A stretch of 50,100 nt of DNA from Bacteroidales bacterium (lineage in GTDB: Bacteria; Bacteroidota; Bacteroidia; Bacteroidales; UBA932): NCBI GenBank assembly GCA_004552965.1, contig SFMU01000015.1, positions 1 to 50,100 of the forward strand. Direction: 5' to 3'. The position numbers were made by a program, and so were the translations under genes. Shown here in pieces: positions 35,889 to 45,321 of the stretch; the first letter of the stretch is position 1; each line of letters starts with the position of its first letter. Under the pieces are notes generated by a model. The model ran no database searches. It was not told the origin of the DNA and saw only the letters and a program-made list of their open reading frames with translations.

Positions 35889-37015
35889 AAAAGTATGACT
35901 ATCTGATTGTCGGCTCCGGCCTCTTCGGTTCGGCCTTCGCACGGAGGGCGACCGATGCCGGTCGCCGCTGTCTTGTCATCGACAAGCGTCCTCACACCGG
36001 CGGCAACCTCAGGTGCGAGTCAATCGAGGGCATCAATGTGCACTGCTACGGCCCCCACATATTCCACACCTCCGACCGCGAAGTCTGGGATTTCGTCAAT
36101 TCGATTGTCCCCTTCAGGAGTTTCATCAATGCTCCTGTGGCTTTCTACAAGGGCCGGCTGTACAACCTGCCTTTCAACATGAACACCTTCACCCAGATGT
36201 GGGGGGTCATTACTCCTGACCAGGCCAGGGCCCGGATTGAGGAGCAGAGGGCAGAGGCTGTGGCGGCGATGCAGGCAGAAGGCGTGAGCGAGCCTCGCAA
36301 CCTTGAGGAGCAGGCCTTGCTGCTGGTCGGCCGCGATGTTTACCAGAAGCTGATCAAGGGCTACACCGAGAAGCAGTGGGGAAGGCCTTGCACGGAGCTT
36401 CCCCCATTCATCATCCGCCGTCTTCCGGTCAGGTTCGTGTTCGACAACAACTACTTCAACGACATCTGGCAGGGAATCCCGGAGGGAGGCTACAACCGCC
36501 TGACCGATGGCTTGCTCAAAGGCAGCGACATCCTGACCGGGGTGGATTTCTTCGACGACAGACAGAAGTGGGAGGCCATTGCGGACAGGATTGTCTTCAC
36601 TGGCAAGATAGACGAATATTTCGGCTACCGTTTCGGTCCCCTCCAGTACCGCACGGTGCGTTTCGAGACGGAAGTTCTCGACACTCCGAATCATCAGGGA
36701 GTTGCAATCGTGAACTACACCGAGCGTGAGGTTCCTTTCACCAGAATCATCGAGCACAAGCATTTCGAGATGTCCCATCAGGATGTCCATGCTTGTCCGA
36801 AGACCGTCATCACGAAAGAATTCTCAACCGAATGGAAGGATGGCATGGAGCCTTTCTACCCTGTCAACGACGAGAAGAACAATGCCCTCTACGGGCAGTA
36901 CAAGGCTCTTGCGGACGCCCAGGAAAAGGTCATCTTCGGAGGCCGCCTTGCCGAGTACCGCTACTACGACATGGCACCTCTTCTGAGAAGGGTGCTGGAT
37001 ATTCCGATCGATTGA
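35885..37015 (+). CDS. glf: UDP-galactopyranose mutase
   Basis: 376 aa flavoenzyme converting UDP-galactopyranose to UDP-galactofuranose for surface glycans. FAD motif GSGLFGSAFARRA (about 8-20), GGNLRCE, and YGPHIFHTSDREVW with the flavin-loop histidine. Substrate arginines lie in the KQWGRP and RYYDMAP regions. Length is right for the bacterial enzyme. Its presence predicts a galactofuranose residue in the glycan made by the GTs that follow, at least one of which should be a galactofuranosyltransferase. Confidence 0.96.
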   Translation: MKKYDYLIVGSGLFGSAFARRATDAGRRCLVIDKRPHTGGNLRCESIEGINVHCYGPHIFHTSDREVWDFVNSIVPFRSFINAPVAFYKGRLYNLPFNMNTFTQMWGVITPDQARARIEEQRAEAVAAMQAEGVSEPRNLEEQALLLVGRDVYQKLIKGYTEKQWGRPCTELPPFIIRRLPVRFVFDNNYFNDIWQGIPEGGYNRLTDGLLKGSDILTGVDFFDDRQKWEAIADRIVFTGKIDEYFGYRFGPLQYRTVRFETEVLDTPNHQGVAIVNYTEREVPFTRIIEHKHFEMSHQDVHACPKTVITKEFSTEWKDGMEPFYPVNDEKNNALYGQYKALADAQEKVIFGGRLAEYRYYDMAPLLRRVLDIPID

Positions 37016-37041
37016 GAAATATTCAGAAATACTGAGGATTT

Positions 37042-37080
37042 ATGGCAGCCGTGGTAAGAAGACTGTCTGGAAATGACTGA
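37042..37080 (+). pseudogene. Scar: C-terminal tail of a lost GT2 gene
   Basis: Codons 37042-37080 read M-A-A-V-V-R-R-L-S-G-N-D then stop. This matches the tail of the GT2 at 38077-39093 (M-T-G-A-V-R-R-L-F-R-K-N-E). The bases just before both GT genes that start ATGCATTA are correspondingly alike (GTAAGAAGACTGT in both). It seems a gene like the second GT once lay here and was deleted or left behind by tandem duplication. Confidence 0.5.
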
Positions 37081-37085
37081 AGGCC

Positions 37086-38054
37086 ATGCATTACAAAGTA
37101 AGTGTAATAGTACCGATCTACAATGTCCGGGACTATCTCGCGCGCTGTGTTGAGAATCTGATGAACCAGACTCTCAGGGAAGTCGAGTACATCTTTGTCG
37201 AGGACTGTGCGATAGACGACAGCTACCAGATACTGATGGACACGCTTGCCCGTTTCCCTCATCGCCGGGGGGATGTAAGGATCATCAGGCACGAGGTCAA
37301 CAAGGGGCTTACCATGTCGCGGGCAGACGGTCTGGACGTGGCTGCCGGTGACTTTATCATCCACTCTGACAGTGACGACTGGACAGATGTGACGATGTTC
37401 GAAAAAATGTATGACAAGGCAGTCTCTGACGGAGCTGAAATCTGTATCTGTGACTTCTTCCATGTAAGAAAGGATGGCCTGAAGAGAGAGAATGTTACCC
37501 TTGATTGCCGGAAGCCTCACAAGGAGTTCATGAGGGACTACATCTCGTATCTCTGGAACACTGTCTGGTGTGCTCTCGTGGCTCGGGAAGTCTACGAGCG
37601 CAGTGGTGCCAGACCTCCTGTGGGGATAACCTTCACTGAAGACTTCTACCTGATGGTACGCCTTTTCCAGTTTGCAAGGAAGTTCACCAAAGTGAATGAG
37701 CCTCTGTACTACTATAACCAGATGAACAGTGGGTCAATCATGCATTCTCTCATGAAGGATTTATTCCCGCAGGAGAGTGACTGCTACGAAAGGACCATCG
37801 ATTGGTTCAAGGGACTTGGAGTCTACGAAGACTACAGGAAGCAGATGCAGTGGCGCCTTCTGAAGTCGTCGTGCTATCTGGTATTTCAGAACCGGTTCGA
37901 TGAATTAAGGGAGTTTCATCCCGAATCCCACAGGTACATTCTTTCAGTTCCTTCATCTCTCTTCAACTTTAAGGTCAAGGTCATGATGATCCTGGCGTTC
38001 CTTGATCTTGATTTTATCTGCAGGTGGGACAACAAGAGGCACGGGAGATTCTGA
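37086..38054 (+). CDS. GT2 family glycosyltransferase A1
   Basis: 322 aa GT-A fold enzyme. N-terminal KVSVIVPIYNVRDYLARCVENLMNQTL binds nucleotide sugar. FIIHSDSDDW holds the DxD metal site (around residues 95-99) and FTEDFYLMVRLF the downstream catalytic acid region. The C-terminus ends in a moderately hydrophobic amphipathic stretch (KVKVMMILAFLDLDFICRWD), probably a membrane-surface anchor. It is a close paralogue of the GT at 39083-40051: same length and the same ends. Donor and acceptor unknown. Confidence 0.88.
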   Translation: MHYKVSVIVPIYNVRDYLARCVENLMNQTLREVEYIFVEDCAIDDSYQILMDTLARFPHRRGDVRIIRHEVNKGLTMSRADGLDVAAGDFIIHSDSDDWTDVTMFEKMYDKAVSDGAEICICDFFHVRKDGLKRENVTLDCRKPHKEFMRDYISYLWNTVWCALVAREVYERSGARPPVGITFTEDFYLMVRLFQFARKFTKVNEPLYYYNQMNSGSIMHSLMKDLFPQESDCYERTIDWFKGLGVYEDYRKQMQWRLLKSSCYLVFQNRFDELREFHPESHRYILSVPSSLFNFKVKVMMILAFLDLDFICRWDNKRHGRF

Positions 38055-38076
38055 CTACTTATCATACCTTGTCGAC

Positions 38077-39093
38077 ATGCAGCATAAAGTCAGTGTGATA
38101 GTACCGGTGTACAAAACCGAAAAGTACATCCTCCAGTGCGCCCGGAGCGTTTTCGGGCAGACATACAGCAATCTGGAGATCATATTCGTTGATGATTGCA
38201 GTCCGGACTCCTCCGTTGAGGTTGTCCGCGAGGTCCTCGGGTGTTTCCCGCAGAGGAAGGAGCAAGTGAAGTTTATCCGTCTTGAAATAAACCGGGGAGT
38301 GGACCATGCCAGAAGGCAGGGTTGTTTCGCTTCGGAAGGCGAGTATCTGATGTTCCTGGACAGTGATGATTTTCTGGAGCCTCAAGCGGTGGAAAAGCTG
38401 ATGGCGATGGCGTTGGAGACAGGTGCCGACATGACTGTCTGCCGCTATCAAAGGGTTTTTGCTGATGGCAGGACGGAACTTTCCCCTCTGCGGGATGAGG
38501 TCTCAGACCGCGAGCGCTATTTAAGGAACATGGTCGCAATGAACGGGAGCAGTGCCTCTCCGAACCTGGTCAACAAATTATTCAGGGCAGACCTTCTGAA
38601 AAAGATTGAGGTTCTTCCTGCCGGCAACATCGCCGAGGATTGGCTGATTTGTGTTCAAGCTGCTCACAAGGCCGAAAGAATCGCTTTTCTGGATGAGCCT
38701 CTGTACAATTACACCATGCGGGAAGATTCCGCAACCCATGCCTCGACCATCGAGGAATGCCGCCGGACAGCCAGGGAAGACAGAGCCAATATCGACCTTG
38801 TCATCGGTTATCTGGAGTCAAAGGGTCTTGCCGACGGGTTCAGGCATGAAATAGATGCCCGCAAGTTCATTGCAAAGGGGTCGTTCTCCAGATTCTGCGA
38901 CGATCCGGTTCTTCATCAGGAATGGAAAGATGTCTACAAAGAAATCAACGGCAGGATTCTATTCAATCCCTGTCTTTCCTGGTATAACCGGAAGATGTTT
39001 ATTCTCAACTGGTTCCGACTGACTTCCAAGTATTATTCAATGACCGGGGCAGTAAGAAGACTGTTTAGAAAAAATGAAAACCATGCATTATAA
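38077..39093 (+). CDS. GT2 family glycosyltransferase B
   Basis: 338 aa from ATG 38077, which aligns with the MxxKVSVIVPVY start of its neighbours; the upstream open frame overlaps the preceding gene and lacks homology. Nucleotide-binding KVSVIVPVYKTEKYILQCARSVFGQ; DxD in LMFLDSDDF; acidic IAEDWLICVQA. More distant from A1 and A2 than they are from each other. The tail SMTGAVRRLFRKNE recurs as the scar at 37042-37080. Donor unknown. Confidence 0.88.
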   Translation: MQHKVSVIVPVYKTEKYILQCARSVFGQTYSNLEIIFVDDCSPDSSVEVVREVLGCFPQRKEQVKFIRLEINRGVDHARRQGCFASEGEYLMFLDSDDFLEPQAVEKLMAMALETGADMTVCRYQRVFADGRTELSPLRDEVSDRERYLRNMVAMNGSSASPNLVNKLFRADLLKKIEVLPAGNIAEDWLICVQAAHKAERIAFLDEPLYNYTMREDSATHASTIEECRRTAREDRANIDLVIGYLESKGLADGFRHEIDARKFIAKGSFSRFCDDPVLHQEWKDVYKEINGRILFNPCLSWYNRKMFILNWFRLTSKYYSMTGAVRRLFRKNENHAL

Positions 39094-40051
39094 GGTCAGT
39101 GTGATAATTCCTGTGTACAATGCTTCCCGGTACATATCCCGTTGTGTCGAGAGCCTGATGAGGCAGACCTTGAGGGAGATAGAGTATATTTTTGTCGAAG
39201 ACTGTTCTACAGACGGGAGTTTTGATATTCTTCTGAAAACGCTGGAGGCATATCCCGAAAGAAAGGATGATGTGAAAATCCTCAGACATGGGAAGAACAT
39301 GGGGGTTTCTGTTTCCCGGAATGACGGGAATGCTGCTGCAACAGGAGACTTTCTTATCCATTGCGACAGTGATGACTGGGTAGATGTGACCATGTATGAG
39401 AAGATGTACAATCAGGTCATTGCCGAAGACGCGGACATCTGCATCTGTGATTATTACAATGTTACAAAGAGCGGGACTACTCGGATACATCCTGAGATCG
39501 ATTGCAAGCAGGAACAGTGGAAAGTCGTCAGGGACTATATCCGCTGGTATTGGAATTCTTTGTGGAACCTGCTTGTTTCCCGTCGTGCCTACGAAAGGTG
39601 TGGCGTGACAATTCCTGAAGACATAACCTTTACAGAGGACTTCTTTCTGAGTTGCCACCTGTTCATGGCTGCCCGGAAGGTCACAGCGGTGAACGAACCC
39701 TTATATTACTATTATCTTGAGAATAGCGCGTCAATAATCCATAACCTCAATCCCGGTTTCATGAAACAGGAACTCAGCTGCGTTGAGCTTCTGATAGAAA
39801 GCATGAAGGCAAAGGGCGTGTATGAATATTATTACAGAATCATGCAGTGGAGGCTTCTCAAGGCGAACGCTGCGCTTGTGTTTACCAACAGGTTCGAGGA
39901 GTTCAGAAGCACACATCCAGAGTCGCTCAGATACATTCTTTCTGTTCCTTCAACCTATCTCAAGCCAAAAGTGAAGATAATGCTCCTTCTCGCCGCTCTT
40001 CATCTGGATTTCATCTGCCGGTGGGATAACCGTCGCCACGGAAGGACGTAG
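39083..40051 (+). CDS. GT2 family glycosyltransferase A2
   Basis: 322 aa if started at ATG 39083, which aligns base for base with the start of A1 and gives exactly the same length; ATG 39074 is also possible. Both overlap the end of the preceding gene. KVSVIIPVYNASRYISRCVESLMRQTL, DxD in FLIHCDSDDW, FTEDFFLSCHLF, and the C-terminal RYILSVPSTYLKPKVKIMLLLAALHLDFICRWD all mirror A1. The last 41 bases are also coding on the other strand for the GT8 gene. Confidence 0.88.
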   Translation: MHYKVSVIIPVYNASRYISRCVESLMRQTLREIEYIFVEDCSTDGSFDILLKTLEAYPERKDDVKILRHGKNMGVSVSRNDGNAAATGDFLIHCDSDDWVDVTMYEKMYNQVIAEDADICICDYYNVTKSGTTRIHPEIDCKQEQWKVVRDYIRWYWNSLWNLLVSRRAYERCGVTIPEDITFTEDFFLSCHLFMAARKVTAVNEPLYYYYLENSASIIHNLNPGFMKQELSCVELLIESMKAKGVYEYYYRIMQWRLLKANAALVFTNRFEEFRSTHPESLRYILSVPSTYLKPKVKIMLLLAALHLDFICRWDNRRHGRT

Positions 40052-41081
40052 CCTGCCATTTCACCAGTCCTTTCCTCTTTGCAAGGGTCCATAGGGATTT
40101 TCTCAACAGCACAAAGATTCTTGGGTGCTTCTGTGAAAGCCTTGACGCGAATGAAAGCAACGGGAGGGCAATGGCTTCCACTGCTGTTGCATTGAAGTCA
40201 GTTACTCCATCAAGTTGGATCTTGAAGCTGCCATTGATGAACGGCTGAGACAGAGGTTCGTCCTTCCACGGCGAAATTGCCTTGTACTTAAGCCATTCAT
40301 TTGCGAACTGACAGTCCTTGTGCCAAGGCTTGACCGGTTCTGTATAGTGGATGAGGGCAGGATTGCTTATGGCTTCACGAATCTGGTTGAAGTACTTCTC
40401 TTTCTCAAGCATCCATTCTTCTTCCGGTGTGATCATGAACCTGATCTGGCAATTGAACTGCAGCGGAATGTTCTTCACCCTTTCTCCGATGACCACGTTC
40501 ATGGCATCCTGGTCGACAAGGACGAAATCATTCTCTTCCATGCTCCTTATGCATTTCGCGGCAATATCTTCCTTTCTCCAGCAATTCAGATTCATCAGAA
40601 TCACGCCATTGTTGTAGTAGGGCTTTGTGAGAGGGATGCCTGTGCGGTTGTGGAACTTCACATTGGAACATCCTGAGTCATAGGCCATCGCTGCGGGTAC
40701 TCCGTCATCCATCCCGATCTCCCAGATTGGGCGCAGGGACTTGACGCAGAGGACGTCGGAGTCCAGATAGAGGACTTTTGTCACATCCTTTGGCAGAAGC
40801 TCCGGAATCATGAACCGGTAGTACACACTCTTGCTGAAGTACAGGAACTCCGACAGGTTCTCTAATCTCTTTTCATCTATCTCATAGTAGAACACCTGGT
40901 TGCCGTGGGATCCGGTAACTTTCCTAATCTTGTCTTTCGCATCATCGGTCACATTGCCGGCGATCAGGGCATGGAAGCAGATCGGCCCCGGAGTGTTCTC
41001 GCAAATAGATGTGATGCTCACTCCGCATGGCATCGAGTAATTCTGATCGAAGCAGAAGGCGATGTGTATTGTATTGTCCAT
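40011..41081 (-). CDS. GT8 family glycosyltransferase 1
   Basis: 356 aa retaining glycosyltransferase related to LPS glucosyl/galactosyltransferases such as WaaO/RfaJ. IHIAFCFDQNYSMPCGVSITSI starts the GT-A fold. The DxD metal site is D107-S-D109 (VLYLDSDVLC). KPYYNNGVILMNLNCWR and ALIHYTEPVKPWHKDC are the characteristic later motifs. It is the last gene of the minus-strand GT operon, 45 bases after its paralogue, and overlaps the convergent GT2 A2 by 41 bases. Confidence 0.9.
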   Translation of the reverse strand: MDNTIHIAFCFDQNYSMPCGVSITSICENTPGPICFHALIAGNVTDDAKDKIRKVTGSHGNQVFYYEIDEKRLENLSEFLYFSKSVYYRFMIPELLPKDVTKVLYLDSDVLCVKSLRPIWEIGMDDGVPAAMAYDSGCSNVKFHNRTGIPLTKPYYNNGVILMNLNCWRKEDIAAKCIRSMEENDFVLVDQDAMNVVIGERVKNIPLQFNCQIRFMITPEEEWMLEKEKYFNQIREAISNPALIHYTEPVKPWHKDCQFANEWLKYKAISPWKDEPLSQPFINGSFKIQLDGVTDFNATAVEAIALPLLSFASRLSQKHPRIFVLLRKSLWTLAKRKGLVKWQATSFRGDGYPTGR

Positions 41082-41126
41082 GGCATCATATTATTTGTTT
41101 GTTTTCCAAGCTTATCTCCCCTCCCC

Positions 41127-42167
41127 TCAGCGCCAATTGTCAAAGAGATGCAGTTTTTTGGCTATGCTCCAGACAATCTTTCTGAATATGCGGAATACAC
41201 GCGGATGGCTTTGACCCAGCCTTACTGCAAGGGCAATCATAGGCGCGGCAATTCCTTCGGCCAGATCGTGGTCGGAATCTTGTAAGGCAGGAAACCTGAC
41301 ATTGAGCCACATTCCGTAACTGGAGCTCTGCATCGGGAGGTCTTTCCATGGAGAGGCCGCTTTGTATTCAAGCCATTCTGAAGCCAGGGGATAGCCTTTA
41401 TGCCAAGGCTTCCTGCACCCGATGAAATGCATGATGACAGGTTTTTTCATAGCCTCGTGGATTTCATCAAAATACTTTTCCCGGGAAACAGTCCAATACT
41501 GTTCGGGATTCAGGAAGAATTCGGTCTGACAATTGTACTTGAAATGCAGGCGCTTTATTCTGTGTCCGAGCAGGACGTTCACCACATCCTGATCCATGAG
41601 AAAATAAGACTGCTTCCGGGATTCTTCCAGACAAATTGCACCGAGTCCTTCCTTTCTCCAGCAGTCGAGGTTGAAAACGATCACTCCACCGTTGAAATAT
41701 GGCTGTGAGGGCGGAGTCCCGATTCTGTTGTGAACTATGACGTCATCAGACATGAAGTCGCACGCGATGGCAGCCGGCTCGTCCGGTGCAAGTTCTGTTT
41801 CCCACAGGGGCAGCAGTGAGCCGAGCGTAATCAGATCTCCATCCAGATAGATGGCTTTCGAGACATCTGACGGGAGAAGATACGGCAAGAGGAAACGGTA
41901 GTATGTACAATTGCTGATGTGGGTATCGGCATTGGAGTAAACTCCTTTGACGCTTGTATTGTCAACTACATGGAAAACTATCTTCTTCCCATGCGAGACA
42001 ACCATTCTCTCCATCTGTTGCTTCGCTTCCTCTGCTACACCTTGTGAGACCAGAGCATGGAAGCACACGGGTTCCGGAGTGTTCACACAGATTGAATACA
42101 TAGCCACACCGGTTGGCATTACATAGCCCTGATCGAAACAGAAGGCGATGTGAAGAGCATTATCCAT
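41127..42167 (-). CDS. GT8 family glycosyltransferase 2
   Basis: 346 aa paralogue of the GT8 just downstream. LHIAFCFDQGYVMPTGVAMYSI, DxD as D109-G-D111 (AIYLDGDLI), QPYFNGGVIVFNLDCWR and VIMHFIGCRKPWHKG are intact. The two share the same overall length and a basic C-terminal helix. A local tandem duplication followed by divergence is the simplest reading. It starts 4 bases after the DUF6625-type gene stop, so the operon is tight. Confidence 0.9.
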   Translation of the reverse strand: MDNALHIAFCFDQGYVMPTGVAMYSICVNTPEPVCFHALVSQGVAEEAKQQMERMVVSHGKKIVFHVVDNTSVKGVYSNADTHISNCTYYRFLLPYLLPSDVSKAIYLDGDLITLGSLLPLWETELAPDEPAAIACDFMSDDVIVHNRIGTPPSQPYFNGGVIVFNLDCWRKEGLGAICLEESRKQSYFLMDQDVVNVLLGHRIKRLHFKYNCQTEFFLNPEQYWTVSREKYFDEIHEAMKKPVIMHFIGCRKPWHKGYPLASEWLEYKAASPWKDLPMQSSSYGMWLNVRFPALQDSDHDLAEGIAAPMIALAVRLGQSHPRVFRIFRKIVWSIAKKLHLFDNWR

Positions 42168-42171
42168 AGTG

Positions 42172-43050
42172 TCAGATCAAATGTGCGGTTCGTGAACGTC
42201 CAAGCCAAGTCAGCTTGATTCTCTGAAGGAACCTGAAAGGCTTGCGGAAAACATCAGGGTAGATGATGTAGCAGGAGTAGTCTTCAGTCTTTATAGTCCA
42301 GTTGTGGCGTTTCTGGAAATGGGCATACAGGGTCGGCTCCACGTGGCGCCTGTATTTGCTGTCATAGTAGATTCGGTACAGATTCCTGTCCTTGTACATA
42401 AAGGTCATGCAATTCCTTTCCTGGTTGAATTCGCATCTGAAATGACTGCAGCGGGATTGGATTCTTATGTCATCGATGCTGGATTCGCAGTGGAAGACCC
42501 TTTCCGGGTAGAAAGTGTCCCAGACTGTGCTGCAGCCACCGAAGTATTCATCGAAGCAGCAGTTCTCCGGTTTGCTGAAGACTTCCTCGAAGGTAAGGAA
42601 TCCTTCATGGTGCCGCATGAAAAAAGTATTGCAGAATTCACAATTGCGGTACAGTGTGAGATGGCCCCAGCCTGAAATCATGTCGTATCTGGCAAGAACG
42701 TCTTCTGTGAAATAATCACGGATCCTTCCATACACCAGATCGATGTCTCCGAACCCCCAGAAATCGTATCCCTCCCGCTCATCGGCATAGATGAAGCCAT
42801 AAGCTGCTCTGAAATCACAAAGCTTGTATGCATTGGGAAGGCAGATTTCCATACCCAGAGCCTTTTCAAAACGTTCCTTTTCCTTTTCCAGGGTCGACTT
42901 CCTTACCTTGATGTTTGGAGCTTCCTTGATATCACAGTCAGTGATGAACAGGAAGTCCACATCCGGGTTGTTCAAAGCGGAGTTGTACCAGAAAGGGAAT
43001 ACTTCAGGCAGAGTGCCGAAATAGGGGATGACTATCAGAATGGAACTCAT
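42172..43050 (-). CDS. DUF6625-type putative glycosyltransferase
   Basis: 292 aa. Begins SILIVIPYFGTLPEVFPFWYNSALNN, a GT-A-like first strand and loop; FWGFGDIDLVYG carries a DxD-like D102-x-D104. I recognise this as the DUF6625 group that occurs in capsule and O-antigen loci; biochemical proof of transferase activity is not known to me. The C-terminus is basic and aromatic. It starts 5 bases downstream of the wzt stop. Confidence 0.75.
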   Translation of the reverse strand: MSSILIVIPYFGTLPEVFPFWYNSALNNPDVDFLFITDCDIKEAPNIKVRKSTLEKEKERFEKALGMEICLPNAYKLCDFRAAYGFIYADEREGYDFWGFGDIDLVYGRIRDYFTEDVLARYDMISGWGHLTLYRNCEFCNTFFMRHHEGFLTFEEVFSKPENCCFDEYFGGCSTVWDTFYPERVFHCESSIDDIRIQSRCSHFRCEFNQERNCMTFMYKDRNLYRIYYDSKYRRHVEPTLYAHFQKRHNWTIKTEDYSCYIIYPDVFRKPFRFLQRIKLTWLGRSRTAHLI

Positions 43051-43055
43051 TTGGA

Positions 43056-44363
43056 TCAGTAGATTTCTGCGGTTATGCCATTGTGATATCGGGACACATA
43101 CCCGCCCCAGCTGCGCTGCCAGAAGGAATATTCCTTCTTTTCTGCCGAGTTGATGTACTTCACCTCAATGGGCATTGCATAGTCGATCTGGTCATAGTTT
43201 GTGATTCCTGAAGCGAAATCCTTCACGCCCATCTCAATCTTGACCATGTAGGTGCCTTTGGTGAGGAAATGGTCACGGACATGGAGCCTGACCTCGTACT
43301 CGTCCCTGTCGGAAGGAACGTCATACATTTCCGTAACATACTGCTCGATTGCCCGGTTTTCAGTGTCGAGAAAGAAGACTGAATAGCAGCAGGATTTCAC
43401 ATTGTGTACATTGCGCCTGATTTTCAGGACGAAATCCAGATCCTCATCCGTAGCGATTGCGTTGGGATTGTTGAGGATTTTCATTTCCAGGAACTCTATT
43501 TCGCGCCCGACCCATGATACGTGGTCCTTGGGGCCGAACACCACCACGCTGTTTTTTTTCAAATCCTCGCAACCGATGTAGCGGTCCACGCATTCCTCGG
43601 CTGTGCCGATGTGGCTTATCAGTCCGTTGCTGAGGAGAATTCCGCTCTTGCAGAGATTCTTGATCGAGGCCATGTTGTGGCTCACGAAAAGGACTGTCCG
43701 ACCGTCTCCTCTGCTGATGTCGTGCATCTTCCCCAAAGCCTTTTTCTGAAATTCAGCATCGCCCACAGCCAGTACTTCGTCGACGACCAGGATTTCCGGC
43801 TCGAGGAAGGCGGCGATAGCGAAACCCAGCCGTACCGTCATTCCGCTCGAGAAGCGTTTGACAGGAGTGTCAAGATACCTTTCCACTCCGGCGAAATCCA
43901 CAATTTCATCCAGCTTGGATTCTATTTCGCGGGTCTTCATCCCCATGATGCTTCCGTTCATGAAGATGTTCTCCTTTGCCGTCATCTCGGGATGGAAGCC
44001 TGTACCTACCTCCAGCAGGCTGGCTATCCTGCCGTTCACCCCGATTTTCCCGACGGTCGGGGCCGTGATGTGGCTTAAGAGCTTGAGCAGGGTGCTCTTG
44101 CCGCTGCCGTTGGCTCCGATGATTCCGACGACATCGCCCTTCCCGATCTTCAAGGAGATGTCCTTCAGAGCCCAGACATATTCACTTTCACCCTTTTTCG
44201 CCCTGTCGTTGATTTCGCCGACCATCAGGTACGGGTCCTCCTTTCCAAGGAGGCTTGTCTTCAGCCAGCGGTTGAGGTCGTGCGCCAGAGTTCCGGTACC
44301 TATCCTTCCGAGGCGGTACTGCTTCCCGACGTTTTCGAATTCTATGGCGATTTCAGAGTTCAT
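43056..44363 (-). CDS. wzt: Polysaccharide ABC exporter ATPase with Wzt-type C-terminal domain
   Basis: 435 aa from ATG 44363; an open frame runs further upstream but overlaps wzm and has no homology. Walker A GANGSGKS (83-90), signature FSSGMT (171-176), Walker B ILVVDEVLAVGD (191-202) and the H-loop VSHNMA define the ATPase. Residues about 265-435 form a beta-rich domain like the carbohydrate-binding module of E. coli O9a Wzt. That module recognises the finished glycan before export. It pairs with the Wzm permease encoded just upstream. Confidence 0.92.
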   Translation of the reverse strand: MNSEIAIEFENVGKQYRLGRIGTGTLAHDLNRWLKTSLLGKEDPYLMVGEINDRAKKGESEYVWALKDISLKIGKGDVVGIIGANGSGKSTLLKLLSHITAPTVGKIGVNGRIASLLEVGTGFHPEMTAKENIFMNGSIMGMKTREIESKLDEIVDFAGVERYLDTPVKRFSSGMTVRLGFAIAAFLEPEILVVDEVLAVGDAEFQKKALGKMHDISRGDGRTVLFVSHNMASIKNLCKSGILLSNGLISHIGTAEECVDRYIGCEDLKKNSVVVFGPKDHVSWVGREIEFLEMKILNNPNAIATDEDLDFVLKIRRNVHNVKSCCYSVFFLDTENRAIEQYVTEMYDVPSDRDEYEVRLHVRDHFLTKGTYMVKIEMGVKDFASGITNYDQIDYAMPIEVKYINSAEKKEYSFWQRSWGGYVSRYHNGITAEIY

Positions 44364-44391
44364 CCTGCGCTTTGGGTTTGTAAGGTTGGGA

Positions 44392-45240
44392 TCAGACGGT
44401 GTCCATGAAGTTCTGTTCAGTCTTGTTGAAGACCACCACGGAAGTGAATAACAGCACGGCAAGGAAGGCAAATGAATATGCCAGTGCGCCGGCGCTGAAG
44501 GTGCCCACTCCAAGACAGCCGTACTTGAACAGCTCGAACAGCGGGGAGAGAGGGTTGAGGTTCATCAGCCAGCGGTAGCTCTCCGGTGCGAAGGACAGAG
44601 GGTAGATCACCGGTGTGGCGTACATCAGCAGCTGTATTCCGAACTGAACGACGTACTGCAGGTCCCGGTATTTGACGGTCCAGGCCGAGAAGAAAAGACC
44701 TGCTGACATCGCCATCAGACCGGTGGACAGCACCACCAGCGGACAGAGCAGGAAGGCGGTCGTCATCGAGAAAGGGAGGCCTTCGGCAATCACATAGTAG
44801 AGATAGACAATCAGGAAGAGGGCGAACTGGATGAGCAGACGGATGAGGTTGCTGGCACAGGATGCCAGCGGAACCACCAGTCTCGGGAAATAGACCTTCC
44901 CGAAGACATGGGCGTTGGTTGCAAACACATTGCTGCAGGCAATGAAGGTCTGGCTGAAGTAGTTCCAGAGAGCGATTCCGGCGAGATAGAAAAGAGGCTG
45001 CGGGATACCGTCTGTCGGAATCTTGGCCAGTCCTCCGAAAATGAACATGTACATCAGGGTTGTCAGAATCGGCTGAATGACGTACCAGAGCGGCCCGAAG
45101 ATGGTCTGTTTGTAATAGGTGACAATGTCACGTCTGATGTACATGACAAAGAGGTCCCTGTAGTTCCAAAGGCTTTTGAGGTCGAGTTCCAGCAGTCTTT
45201 TTTTCGGTCGGATGATATGTTCGTAGTCGGATTCGATCAT
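44392..45240 (-). CDS. wzm: Polysaccharide ABC exporter permease
   Basis: 282 aa ABC-2 type permease with about six helices. The N-terminal amphipathic KSLWNYRDLFVMYIRRDIVTYYKQT is typical of Wzm/KpsM/TagG proteins, followed by FGPLWYVIQPILTTLMYMFIFGG. The C-terminus has MNLNPLSPLFELFKYGCLG before the last helices. It exports the undecaprenyl-linked glycan together with Wzt. A TAACTTTG promoter box lies just upstream, so wzm is likely first in the operon that runs to the GT8 genes. Confidence 0.93.
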   Translation of the reverse strand: MIESDYEHIIRPKKRLLELDLKSLWNYRDLFVMYIRRDIVTYYKQTIFGPLWYVIQPILTTLMYMFIFGGLAKIPTDGIPQPLFYLAGIALWNYFSQTFIACSNVFATNAHVFGKVYFPRLVVPLASCASNLIRLLIQFALFLIVYLYYVIAEGLPFSMTTAFLLCPLVVLSTGLMAMSAGLFFSAWTVKYRDLQYVVQFGIQLLMYATPVIYPLSFAPESYRWLMNLNPLSPLFELFKYGCLGVGTFSAGALAYSFAFLAVLLFTSVVVFNKTEQNFMDTV

Positions 45241-45260
45241 CTTCGGACATTAATATTTTT

Positions 45261-45268
45261 CAAAGTTA
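45261..45268 (-). promoter_or_regulatory. -7 box of the wzm-wzt-GT operon promoter
   Basis: TAACTTTG on the minus strand is an exact consensus match, 20 bases before the wzm ATG at 45240. A T-rich stretch lies about 19-21 bases upstream but no clean TTTG. It falls in the only sizeable gap between the minus-strand genes of the locus. Confidence 0.55.
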
Positions 45269-45321
45269 GGAAAAAGGACTGTCAATAAAAAATCAGCGCA
45301 GACAAGATGAATATGAGAATA

